64,000 nucleotides of DNA from Desmodesmus armatus (Eukaryota > Chlorophyta > Chlorophyceae > Sphaeropleales > Scenedesmaceae): the NCBI GenBank assembly GCA_007449985.2, contig VIIQ02000895.1, positions 248,001 through 312,000 of the forward strand. The letters run 5' to 3'. Positions 20,366 through 31,509 of this stretch are shown here, in pieces; the stretch's first letter is position 1; each line of letters starts with the position of its first letter. A program made the position numbers and the translations under genes. The notes below the pieces were generated by a model. It ran no database searches and was not told where the DNA came from. It saw only the letters and a list, made by a program, of their open reading frames with translations.

Positions 20366-22561
20366 AGGTGCTGATCATTCCCAAGGGCCTCACCCTGGTT
20401 GGTATTGATGGCGAGGCAGGAGACCACTGGAACCAGGTGGGGACCACCTCACAGGATTGGCATGTTCGTGGTGAAGGCTGCACAAAGTGCTTTTGCTAGC
20501 AATCTGCACAATACTTTGCAGTCATGCCAATTATGATCTGAATTGTTGGCCTGCATGTCTTCATTTACACCCATAGGTGCATGCGGTGTCCCCACAAACG
20601 ACCTGCCAGCAGTCAACCAGCCTGCAGCAGGCAGTGCAAGGGTACAACTGTGTGGTCGCAAGCCGCTGCATGCTAGTATGGGTCATTTTGCCTAGTCGGG
20701 GTGCATTACTAGCAGAAATGGAGCAAGCAAGTCTGGCTCATCCTGCAGCCTGCTTGGTGAGCACCTTGCTTTTCTGTGTCCCAACAACTCCCTGCAGGTG
20801 TCGCTGCTTGTGGGCCTGTGGCTGCCGATGGGTGGATGGAGCGCCAGCATACACAAACACCTGGTTACACCCTTCAAGCAGCAGGTGAGAGGGTGAACAG
20901 GGCAGGGCTGAACATGGGTTGCTGTGTGAAATGCGGGCGGCGGGGTAGGATGCAGCCAGGGAAGCAGTAGTGCTGAAGCACCAGCAACCACATCTAATGG
21001 GGTAAGCAGCGGGGTCTGGCTCAATGCCAGGCAATCGACATGCGGGAATGGGGCTTTTGTAAGGGATATGCTGGTGAAAGAAGCACAGATCCTGCTCAGT
21101 CTCACATGTCTCACAATGCGATGCTTTTGCATGTATCTTATGCCTTAATGCAGGCGCGCACTCTGCTGCTGTGCCTGCACCAGCTGCAGCGCACTACAGC
21201 CATCCAGCCCTTGAACAAGCAGCTCAACGAGTGCCTGGTGGCAGCACTGTATGATGCCACATTTATGGCACCACCAGCAACAGGCAGCACACAGCCAGCA
21301 GCAGCAGAGGGCACACAGGTGCCCCCACCAGCAACCAACAGCACACAGCAGGCAGCAGCAGAGGGTGCACAGGCACCACCACCAGCAAACAGCAGCACAC
21401 AGCACACGGCAGTCAGCAACACACCGCACATAGCCAGCAGCAGCAGAGGGTTCACAGTCAGCAGAGGCAGCAGAGGGTATCCAGGCAGCAGAGGCAGGCA
21501 AGGCGGCAGGGCGTACATGGGCAGAGGCAGGAGTGTGCAGCTGCCAGCAGCTGAGAGCCGTGCCGCCCCATCAGGTGACTTTGTCGCTTTGGGGGTGTGG
21601 CAGCAAGTGCAGGAGGCCAAGGCTCGGTGTCAGGCGGTGGTGCGTGTTGAAGAAATGGATTTTGTGAGGGAGAGTGTTGTGGGGCGCGGTAGGAAGCATA
21701 CACCAATTGTGTTCAAATAGATTCATTACAGAGTCTGCATGTGCCAATGTACCTGTCAAGTCTTTGCATGGTTGTGGCTTTGCCAAAGTGGGCCAACCCA
21801 CTTCTGGGGGTCTTGTATGTGGCGGGCTCTCAGCTGATGCCCTTGTGAGTCATTTCTCCACCATCACTCAATGTGGGGGGATGCGTTCTCCCTACAACGT
21901 TCCTCTGTGCATCCTCAGGTGAATAAGCAGGCGACTAGCCTCGCAACATGTTTGAAGTGTCTAGCCTGATGGGCTGAGTGCAAGGTGTTGTATGCCAGCA
22001 GTGTAGTGGTTGTAGTTAGTGTGTTTGCATCTGCGCACCTCAGATATCTTGGTGTTTGCAGCCGTAGGGTGCAGCAGACCGCATCACCTCTGATGCGGGC
22101 TACAAGGCCGTAGCCACCCGGAACAAGAGCAGGACAGTACAGCTGTGGGTGATCTGCAAGGATGCTATCAAAGCAAATGTTTGGACCTGCAAGGTACCAT
22201 CGCTGAACCTGTGCGCTTGCCCCTGATGTTTGAATTTCTTGCTTGCATGAATGGGGTGTGGGTGGACAGCATGCATGCAAAGCAATCATGCATGTGATGT
22301 GTACATCATGATTGGTGCCAACTCCGTGCCCATTCTGTCCCAGCAGGGAGTTGTGAGGTGGTAAATTTGTACATCAGTAGTTTGGATGGGTTACAGCTGG
22401 CTTCATGGTCAGGCTGGCTTCGTTCAAGGTGCTGTGCCCTCACAATAGTCAGGTGGCATGCACGTCTGCTGATCTGTGTGTTGTGGTGTTGTGCATCGAC
22501 AGTAGTACAGGTTGTGATGGCAAACCCAGAGTCCGAGGGGAAATTGCGGAGCATGTTGTGA
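18405..22561 (+). CDS. Unrecognised 493-residue protein with Gln/Thr/Pro-rich repeats and an Arg/Gly segment
   Basis: Ten exons join in exact phase: 18405-18548, 18699-18831, 19197-19325, 19560-19675, 20368-20436, 20577-20675, 20798-20884, 21154-21688, 22075-22193 and 22511-22561; stop TGA. The middle holds compact, folded-looking blocks: LEIETVPVNELEDSHPQ, then TGDLLRPGTHKWDDGDLCR, VLIIPKGLTLVGIDGEAGDH, VSLLVGLWLPMGGWSASIHK and LNKQLNECLVAALYDATFM. Next come three imperfect 23-residue repeats (A.G-QVPPPA-NSTQ-AAAE type) and an RG-rich stretch (SRGSRGYPGSRGRQGGR), as in RNA-binding or phase-separating proteins. A second compact block follows (VQEAKARCQAVVRVEEMDFV ... KSRTVQLWVICKDAIKANVW). 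The family is not recognised. The start and exon 20577-20675 are the least certain parts. Confidence 0.65.
20128..20190 (+). repeat. Dispersed repeat, copy 1 (in intron of the 18.4-22.6 kb gene)
   Basis: The core TTGGCTCCCTACGGGGTGTT-type block, with its CATGAGCCT lead and GAACCATGTA(G/A)CAGT tail, recurs in reverse orientation at 33779-33847. It lies between exons at 19675 and 20368. Confidence 0.75.
20334..20366 (+). repeat. (CTG)n run abutting a splice acceptor
   Basis: About ten CTG triplets run directly into the CTGCAG acceptor of the exon starting at 20368. The microsatellite itself supplies the pyrimidine tract and the acceptor. Confidence 0.85.
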
Positions 22562-22927
22562 TGTAGTGTAGGCAGCTGTGCAGTGTGACGCTGATGGCGC
22601 GGTGCCACTTGTGGTTGTATTTATCACCCGGTCCCTGCAGCTTGTTCTGCCAGAACAGTGAGTCACTGCAATGTGTGAGATATGGCTTGTGCTTAAGATT
22701 TACGGGTAACTGACCATACTGCTACACGTGGGTGCTCTATGCGCCTCATTAAATTCTTACAGTGGCAAAGAGCAACGCATCAACGCGTGTCAAGAGTTTG
22801 GTTTATGCTGCAGCACCCCAACAATACGTCCCGCATTGCCTTGTGAAATGACATAGGCACCAGCGGTCATCAACACAGCATCCAACCAAAATCAACATGT
22901 ATGTCAATGGGCCCAGTCACAGTGTGA

Positions 22928-22932
22928 TGTAA
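22928..22932 (+). terminator. TGTAA poly(A) signal, 18.4-22.6 kb gene
   Basis: TGTAA 367 bp after the stop codon at 22561. Confidence 0.4.
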
Positions 22933-23037
22933 CAGTGTGCTGCTGCATCTTGGAAGGTCAACGTTAATCAGAAATATGTTGTTTTGTGGGTTATCAGTGC
23001 TGCTGGCAAACAACCACCAAGCGCTGACTTGCGCCTG

Positions 23038-23152
23038 CCGTTGTTACGACCATAAGCCTCACAGCAGGTCTGTCCTGCATCCGCGGCTACACCTTTGTTA
23101 CACTGGAGATGCAGGACAGACCTGCCATGAGGCCTATGGGTCGCAACAGCCG
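23038..23152. repeat. Foldback: ~44-bp inverted repeat with 26-bp loop
   Basis: The arms 23039-23081 and 23108-23152 are near-perfect reverse complements (core GGCAGGTCTGTCCTGCATC against GATGCAGGACAGACCTGCC). A few mismatches and one or two indels occur toward the outer ends. It may be a foldback transposon scrap or an RNA hairpin. Confidence 0.85.
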
Positions 23153-23432
23153 TCCAATGCACGATAGGCTTGCCCTTGAAACTCCTCAGTGCCTCACCAC
23201 TGTTGAGTCACCAGTCAGCAATTTGTGTAAGGTACAGGCTCCAGCACAGGCTCTTTCCTGTATATGCAGTGATGGGAGCTGCCGGCGCAGCTTGCATGGC
23301 AGACTGCATGTGCAGCAGTATCAGGGAGATGCTGGCAAGGAGCCATGAGGTGCTGAAGGGCAGCGGCAGGCCGCTACCCTTGAGCGCCGGTGGGCTGGCT
23401 CGTTGGGTCATGAAGGCGGTTGAGGGCGCTAC

Positions 23433-24750
23433 ATGGCTGAGTTCCCCACCCTTCGTGCTCAGGCCGCGGTTCCCGTAAGCGGTGGCACCTCGATAGGCGA
23501 TCGCCTGTTCCACGGCGCAACCTCGGCGCACGACCGAAACACAAACGTGCGAATTCAGGCAGTCGTGCTCAACTTTTGCGTTCTTGTGAAAATGTCTTTT
23601 GTTGGAACTGTGAAATGCGTCAGGAAGACTCGTGTGGATTCAGGACTGATGAGTTGGGAGAAGTTTGCAAGATGGAGATCTCTAGACATCGATGTCTAGA
23701 CAATCACTCCTGCAGAAACCTGCACAAAGCCCCACAGCTTACATCTCAAGAAATCTTGATCAATGTATCACACCACGGTGCAGCAACAGACATGAAGGGA
23801 ACTCAGAGCATCAGCATGGGCATGTGCAACCACAACACCCTTAGGCGTGCAGGCCTGCAATCAGCAACCATTCAAAAGGCAAATATTGGTTCACACAGCA
23901 GAGTAGACAGCACAGCCTGCAGCGGCTGGAGGAGCTGGCGATCAAATATTTGTAATGTTTGTATTAATACACATGGATGTCACTCATGGTAAGCAGCTGC
24001 AGCAACAGCATCCTGTGGATGTGAGCCCTACTGGCCACAGCCAAAATCCTACAGGAGTGAGGAGGCCAGCAGCCACGCTGCCGGCCGCAGCTGCAACCAA
24101 AGCAGTTGCTGCAGCTGCCAGCAAGCTCAAGGCTGTGCAGCAGCCTAGCAGTGGGGAAAGCACGCTTGCTGTGCAGGACCTGCTGGGGCCAGGTGCAGTG
24201 AAGCCGCTGCCAGCACCAGCAGATGCTCACCGTGAGCCTGTGACAGGCACAAGCAGTGTTGCACTGGCACTGAGCGTTGGCAAGGCCGCGCTACAGCCAG
24301 CTTCTGCTGAAAATGCTGGTGGCATGGCCACGCAGCATGTGTGCCCTCCAGGAGCTGCCTCAGCCCCCCACCATTTGCCGAGGACCCCTGCTAGTGGTGA
24401 TAGGCGACGCAGCGGCACAGCTTTCCTTATGCCAGCGCAGCTCACCACCTACGCCGACAGCATCGCCAGCAGCAGCAGCTGTACCAGGCCAATGCAGGTG
24501 CTGGGACACACAAATGGCATGTCTCTCTCAGGCTGCTGGGTGGTGGGCCCTCAACACCTCAGCAGCGGCTGAGGGTGGGGCACGCAGGCGCGTACCAGGC
24601 CCTGGTGGGAGGTCGGCAGGCGACTCAGCACCCCAGTCCTGCCAAACCCCAGTCAGCCAGCAAAGATGCCATGGTGACCTTTGACAGCGAGGACGTGACT
24701 GACTGCTCACAGAAGTGCCTGCTTGTGGTGTATGTTTTCCAGCTTCCAGC
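23433..24750 (+). CDS. Candidate 5' exons of the DHHC gene (uncertain model)
   Basis: An ATG at 23433 opens MAEFPTLRAQAAVP, followed directly by a GTAAGC donor. Two further open stretches follow. About 23990-24470 encodes an Ala/Pro/Ser-rich segment (LQQQHPVDVSPTGHSQNPTG onwards). About 24405-24720, in another frame, reads RQQQQLYQANAGAGTHKWHV and later AMVTFDSEDVTDCSQK. The two overlap in different frames, so at least one boundary is wrong or an intron lies between them. No stop-plus-TGTAA separates them from the STI1 exon at 25307, so I place them tentatively in the same gene. A separate short gene remains possible. Confidence 0.35.
23681..23700. other. Perfect 20-bp palindrome
   Basis: TCTAGACATCGATGTCTAGA reads identically on both strands, with no spacer. 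It lies about 250 bp after the candidate first exon of the DHHC locus. The function is unknown; it could be a binding site for a dimeric factor. Confidence 0.9.
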
Positions 24751-25306
24751 TTTCCAAGGTTTCTTCCGTTGGCTGTGGGAAGGAACTGCTCGTTCTTGAT
24801 TGTTGCATTCAAATTAAGTAAAGTAGGTGTACATCGCGAAGTGAAAGACCCCTAAACGGTCCAGTTTTAGGCTTTGTCGGGGACTCGTCCAAGACCATGG
24901 TTGATCATCTGTCAGTGTGATGAATACGTGCCACAACGATCCTGACAGTATCCCGGCATGTGAGCGCATCATAGCGCGCGGTCACGGTCCCCAGAAGAGC
25001 AACATGCACTGATCTTTCATGATGAGCAGTGACTTGTTTGCTTTCGGTCCTTGAGCGATCGCAAAGATAGGAATGAGGGGCCCCAAGCTTCCTTCAAGAG
25101 ATCGCAAGAATGACAGCGGCTCCCAAACTGTGCAGGTACCTACCTGCTTCCAGGACCCGGGTGCTACTGCTTTATCACCAGGCTCTGGCCTGTTGCACTG
25201 GCTTGTGATCTACAAATCCGGCTTATAAGCAGCCACCTGGTGTAATGTATGGAAGGTTTACAATACCCAGGTGTTGCCTTGCTGCTGGCATTGCTTGCAC
25301 TTGCAG

Positions 25307-28300
25307 GGCCCTGGGCCACCCTTGCAGGGTGATGCTGGCCAGGCGATCCACCAGCTGAGTAGCCACCCAGTGTTCAAGCAGTTTGTCGACCAGCCAGACA
25401 AGCTGTTGGCAGTCCTGCAGCAGGATCAAGTCCTGGCAGATGCTGCAGCAAACAGCCCAGACATCGCAGCCCTGTTGGAGCCCAACACACTGAGACAGGC
25501 ACTTGCAGTACTTCAAGGCGGAGGCCCAGATGACTCCGAGCAGCAGCAGCAACAACCGGGAGCAGCTACTGTGCAGCGCAAGGCCCTGATGCAGCTGCAG
25601 AACTACGCCTTGCAGCTGCAGCAGGCAAGGGCAGCAGGAGGTGGCCCAGTGTTGCCGCTGCAGGTGCAGTCAGCACCAGCCTTTGGAGCAGCAGGCAGCC
25701 CGCAAGAGGGCAGTGGTGCAGCTGGTGGTGTGTCTGGAAACAGCATGTGGGCAGCGATGCAGCAGCGCCTTAACAAATTCCAGCGGCGCAGCAGCGTGCT
25801 GGGAATGGCAGTGCCTGGTGCTGCTGCCCATGGTGAGTGGCTTGCATGTTTTGCCATTGACAGACAAGAGGTTGGGACCCTACTTGGATGCACGTCACCC
25901 TCAAAGCACACATCACACAGCATACTAAGCAGGGGACCATGAAGCACCAGGCCCGCTGGCTTGCTCGTCACCCTGGGAGTCAGCAGCATGCATGCAGCAC
26001 ACGCACCACCTGAAGGAGTTTGGGTCACTCACCGTGTGTAATGCAGCAGCGCTGCAGGAATCTTTTCTTACCGGCACCCTCCTGTGCGCAGTGTGGCTCA
26101 TGGAGCCGTGTGCATGCATCCAATGCATCCCATCATGTGGTGTCTCTGTTGCTGCAGGCAACCCGGCTCTCCGTCACTTCAGCAGCAGCAGCAGGCATCG
26201 AACCCCAGCAGGCCCTTGCCCAGCCCCTGGACCTCAGCCCTAGTCCAGCAGCAGCAGCTATTTGAACAGGAAGCACAGCAGTACCCCCTGCAGGACCCTC
26301 CTCAGCAGCCACCCCAGGCACAACCAGCTCAGCACAGCCGGCCTCGAGACGTACCCGGCAAGGATACTGTCAGCAGGGCAGTCCTGCACCACAGCAGCAG
26401 CGGCAGCATGGGCAGCACTGGGGCTTCGCCCAGGGTAGGGTTGTGGCTGTCAAGGCTGGCGATGCCAGAGGGTGCAGGCGGCAGCAGCGGCAGGGTGATG
26501 TCGCCTTTGGGCCGCGTTACATCTCCCTTGGCACCGGGCCTGGGAACCAGCAGCAGCACGCAGCTGTCGCCAGGCAGCATGGCAGCGCTGCAGCGTCGCT
26601 CCTCTTCATCCCTGTCACACAGGTGCGCAGGACGGAGTGGGCAGCGTAGGTGCGGCTGCACTGGCACATTGGATCAGGGAGTGTGCAGTGGTTCCTCCAT
26701 CAGCCTCATGTCCATACTCAGTGCGTCCCTGAACAGCTGCAAGCGTACCGGCCCAACCAAAGCTGGCGACCCTTGCAGGACCCCACACAGCCACTTCTAC
26801 TCTCCTGTGTTGCAGTCTGCTCACATTGCTCCCAAGATGCGCAGCCTCTGTTTGCGCCCTACCTGCGCCCTGCTTGTTGTTCAACGCTTTTTGCACATCT
26901 GCACCATGTCCATTGTTGTCCAGGTTGTTGCGTCACTCTGCAGCCAGCCCCCTGGACCTAACAGACCTGCAGCGCAGTGGCTCCCAGGCACTCAATGTTG
27001 AGCAGCTGGAGTCTGGCGACGTCATTGTGGACATCACGCCGCCCACACGCGTGACCCAGGTATGCCTGGACTGGTGATCGGTGTGCAAGTGGGACATTAG
27101 GCGGGCACGCGACACAGCGTCTGTCCAGCACAAGCTGTGTTATGCCGGATAATGCTCTCATTGCACGCGCGTGTAGGCAGCTAGCTGCAACAGCAGGACT
27201 ACAGCTTTCTGGGTTGCGACGCTGTCGGGCTCCTGTACACCAACTGTGCCCCCGATGACGCCACACGTGTGCACTACATGCGCCTTTCATGTGTCTCAAA
27301 TGATGCATACCACGTGCGCTATTCACGGGTTTCAACACGACCGCATGGCATGTGTGTTTAACGCGCCATAACACATCCTTCCCTCACAAGGGTGTGGCTG
27401 CATGACGTTTGGACATCCTGCATCATCCTGCAGGATCTGGCATGGAGCACAGACCCCACAGCTGAGTATGTGCTGGACGCCGCTTCCTCCGGCAGCTTCG
27501 GCCACCTACAAGCATCAGACAGCAGCACACACCTGCCTGTCAGCACCCTCACAGCAGCAGCCACGCCCTCCAGCAGCAGCATGCTGGCAGCAGCACCTGC
27601 AGGAGCAGTGGCTGCTTCACCGCCTGGTGCTGGTGCGTATGGGACCTTTGGGGGCTTGGAGGACAGCGTTGGCAGGGAAGAGGCACAAGCACAGCTGTAC
27701 GCACTGCCACTGCTGGGCGACCGCAGCGGCGGCAGCGCTTCCTGTCAATCCAACGCACAGGCAGCCGGGGATGCAGGCAGCAGCAGCAAAGCAGGTGATA
27801 GCCAGGCGTCAGCGGCGGGGGCAGCGTCTTCTGCTACTGCTGTGAGTGGTAGGGGCAGCAGCAACAGCAACCGGCAGCGGGCATCTCCCCAGAAGCTGCT
27901 GTTGCGGGTCAGGCAGGAGCAACAGAGCGGTGGCAGGGCGCAACCCCAGTCACAGCCCCAGCAACAGCTTACAGAGGATCACTATAGCTACATCGATCTG
28001 TCGGATCCTGCTGAACAGGCTGCGGCTTTGGCTAGCAAGCAAGCTATGGAGCAGCAGTTCCAGGCGCAGCAACTGCAACAGCAGCAGCAAAATCAGCAGC
28101 AATATCAGCAACAGCAGTATCAGCAGCAGCAATACCAGCAGCAGCAGGGGCATGATGCAGCAGCAGGTACGGCGCTTGCGGGTGCTCAAGCGGCTGCTGC
28201 CGCTGGTGGGTCTCTAGATGCGCGGACCTACTACGAAAATGTTGCTCCCAGCACGTGGCGGCCCACTGACGTGGGGAGTGCACCTGGGGACTACCTGGAA

Positions 28301-31300
28301 CTGTACAGGTACGGTGGGTGGGCATTTTGAGTACTTGAGCGGTAATTGGTGTGACAGATGCTGTATGCAGACACAAGCACAGCGTGTGCACTAGCACAGG
28401 CACCTGGCAGCATGGGCAGCTTTGCATTAGTCACTTACAGTGAAAATAATTTTGCTGCAGCTGTGATGCTACAGCCTTGCATCACGTTGTGGAGGGGCGC
28501 CGCCTGGCCGCCATGCAGGCCGCCTGCAGCATGGCACGCTCACCGTTCAGCTGAGTATGTGGATTTTGCTGTGTGGTGTGTACTGTTCTTGTACAGGCGG
28601 GCGTACTGCAGCTATGCGGATGCACTGTTCCCGCCGCTGTGGATGGCCCTGCTGGGCACCTTAGCCACTTTGCAGCTGATGCCGCTATGGCAGTTATGCC
28701 TGCTGGGGGTGGTGACCTTCTGGGGTGGCATGTGGCTGATGGCGATCAAGTGGGCTGGGGTGCCTTCTGCACAGTTGGGCTTATCCAGAGTGACGCCCGT
28801 GCTGACGGTGTGCTTGGAGCTGACGTGTACAGGTGCGGCTGTTACAGCAGCTTTCATCAAGTGTTGCAGCAGACCTGGTGATCATCCTGCCTCACCCACG
28901 CTATGGAAGGCATGCCTCTGGACCACTCAGCGGCGGCATGATGCGGTCTTCAAAGCGGGCTTGCATGGCATCTCTGAACTCAGACCTGCAGGGATGATAT
29001 GTCGCAATGCCCGCTTTGCTGAGGGATGTCATCGGCTGATGTGTGGCGCCTATATGTGCGCAGGTGCCTTCATAACGCAGGTGCTGCCGGTGATGTGGCT
29101 GGGCCACTCCCTGCTGTGTATGGTGCTGCTGGTGTGCTGCTGTGCCATGGTGGCCCTGCACCTTACAGCATACCTGCAGGACCCTGGGTACACACCACTG
29201 CCTGATGCAGGTGAGGGCGTGGTGCTGCTGTGCCCGGTGCGCTGGCAGCGCCAAGGTATCAGGATGGCCTTTCCTGCAGGGTGGCTTGTTTATTCGTGCA
29301 CGGCTTTCAAGCCTTGGCTTTGCAGTAAAGGTCGTTCTGTGAAGTCTCTGGTCTGCATGCGTATGCCTGCCCTGCCATGATGTGTCTGTCCTGCGCTGAG
29401 CGCCATGGTGCCTTTTGTGCTGGCACTGCAGAGGAGGGCTCCTATGCAGCCCACCTGCGCCCATCTGCCAACAGCAGCAAGCGCGGCACCGACACAACCG
29501 CCAACAACGGCCAAGCCATGGGATCAGCAGCAGGCACCAATCTCCACGCAGCAGCATCCGAGTCGACGCCCCTGCTCCGCAGTCAGCAGCAGCCACAGGA
29601 TCAGGCAGGCAGCAGTGCGGCAGGGCCAGCTTGGGGAGGCGCGCCCATGGACCACTGTTGGACGTGTAGGGTCAAACGCAACCTCAGGTCCAAGCACTGT
29701 CCGATATGCAAGTGAGTATGGGCGGCTGAGCATGGCACGCGGGGACTAGCGAAGTGCTGCGAAAGCAGAATGTGTGCAAGAGACAAGCAGGAGGGAGGAA
29801 ATCGTGTGCTGGCATTGGAGCCTTGTGGTGTTGATATCCATTGTCAAACAGTTAGAGTCCATGCTGTATGGGGCATGCTACATGCATACACACACTGTTC
29901 AATGCATACACCGCAAACGTGCGTCGTGCGCATGCGCGTGACGTGGTCCAGGAAGCAGGCCTGTAGGCCTCGTCTCACACTGCCGTGCACTGCTGCTGTG
30001 TACCGCAGGCGCTGTGTGGAGCGCTTCGATCACCACTGCCCCGTGCTGGGGAACTGCGTGGGTGCCGGAAACCACAAGACCTTTGTGGCCTTCCTGGCAT
30101 TCATGTTTGTCAGCCAGCTGCTGTTCTGCCATCTAGTCACATCCATGCTGACGCAAGCATACCTCATGCAGCTGCCAGCACGATATAACAGCCATGTGGA
30201 GACAGCACTCCCAGGCTCCGTTCCTGTCAGCAGCAGTGCGAGAGGCGCTGGTGCGGCTGCTTCTGGTGCTGTGCCAGGGGCAGCAACTGACAGCATGGAC
30301 GCCGCAGGAGGGCCGGTGTTGCCTTCAGCTGCTGGCGTTGCTGGCCGGGGCGGCTTAGGACTTGGGCCTGCGACAGGTGCTCGTGTGCCGCTGCAGCAAC
30401 AGCAGCAGGACCCTCTGGAAGGAGACAGTGCAGGAGCCAGTGCTGCAGGTGCTGATGATGGCGGGGCAGCGGCAACGGGTGGCAGCCAGCGTGGATGGTG
30501 GTCTACGCTGAAGGGGCTGTGGGCTGCAGGCAGCACCCACATGGGCCTGGTGCTGCTCCTCCTAGCCCAGGTACGGCTGATCACTTTTTTCCATCAAACA
30601 CCAGTGTTCATGTGGGATTGGAAGTGATGTCTTTACCACATGTTCAGCACTGCCAACCAGCTTTTGCAGCCACCACGGGGCAATGCCTGCTTGAGTTATG
30701 AAGTCTTTGGTTTCTTGTTGGTTTCATGTTGTGGCACATGCTGTGCAGGCACCGGTATGTTCCACAGCATGTGCCACAACGTCAACAACATGACAGAAGC
30801 ATTGTTGTGCCAGCTGACACCCAAATATCTGTGGTTGTGTGTTTGACTCGCCTCATGGCTGCAGGTGCCCACCATGTTCATGAGTGGATTCCTGCTGTTC
30901 CGTGCGCTGGGCCTGGCAGCAGCAAACCTGACTGTCAACGAATGGATGAACAGGCAGCGATACGTGCACCTGCACTACACAGGGGCAGGCTTCAGCAACA
31001 GGTTTGACCGGGGCGTCGGCGCCAACTGCTACGAGTTTTGGTGCGGACCGAAGTTTGTGGACTACTGGCAGACCTGGGAGGCCGGTGACCAGGTAAGGGC
31101 CCAGGAGTCGAACCAACTGCCAGCGTGCTTGTGGACTGGCATGTGCTGCTTTGTGGGCCTCATGCCTGAGCAGTACGTAGTCAACAGTTGCTTGTGCATG
31201 CTGACCATGGCATTCGTTCTTGCCGGTGGACGCCTATTTTAAGCAGGTTATTTACAGCGGGAAGCTGATCTTGTCGCTGGATAGGGGTGCCGTTGTGCTG

Positions 31301-31509
31301 TGCTGTGCTGATGGCTTTGTGTTCTGCAGGAGATGCAGCGCAAGGGTACAACAGTGCTTGTACCCTGGTCGCCCACCACACTGGTTCGATACTGGGACCT
31401 GCGGTGGGCTAAGTACCAGCAGCGGCTGATGAGCAGCAGGGCGAGGCGCAAGGAGCTACAGATGCACAGGCGCATGCTCGCGCTGGGGCTCCCTGCCCAG
31501 GCATCTTGA
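25307..31509 (+). CDS. DHHC-type protein S-acyltransferase with long N-terminal STI1-like and Gln-rich region
   Basis: Exons: 25307-25832, 26158-26622, 26924-27059, 27197-27268, 27434-28308, 28597-28759, 29081-29210, 29432-29711, 30009-30570, 30865-31092 and 31330-31509. All joins from 26158 on are phase-exact; the first join is off by one base, so a small exon is probably missed. The first exon has an STI1/ubiquilin-like helical segment ([20 protein letters not shown]). Ser/Ala/Gln-rich linkers follow, including a polyQ block near 28075-28150. Two hydrophobic segments, a third ([14 protein letters not shown]), the DPG motif, the Cys-rich domain ([18 protein letters not shown]) and catalytic DHHC ([14 protein letters not shown]) are followed by another membrane segment, TVNE in place of TTxE, and NRFDRG..N (PaCCT-type). 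It would palmitoylate proteins at endomembranes. Two separate genes cannot be excluded: a stop follows 28308 if that donor is not used. Confidence 0.8.
30728..30780 (+). other. Perfect 18-bp-stem hairpin in a DHHC gene intron
   Basis: The arms 30728-30745 (GTTGTGGCACATGCTGTG) and 30763-30780 are exact reverse complements with a 17-nt loop, inside the 30571-30864 intron. Confidence 0.9.

Larger units (their letters stand above)
22562..23432. other. Intergenic region with a foldback
   Basis: No gene is supported. It holds a TGTAA motif (22928-22932) for the upstream gene and the inverted repeat at 23038-23152. Confidence 0.5.

Noticed and set aside
28309..28596. Continuous + strand open frame from 28358 to 29380 as one exon
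   Set aside because: Good donor and acceptor pairs (28308/28597, 28759/29081) give conserved membrane segments. The intervening frame is unlike DHHC proteins.
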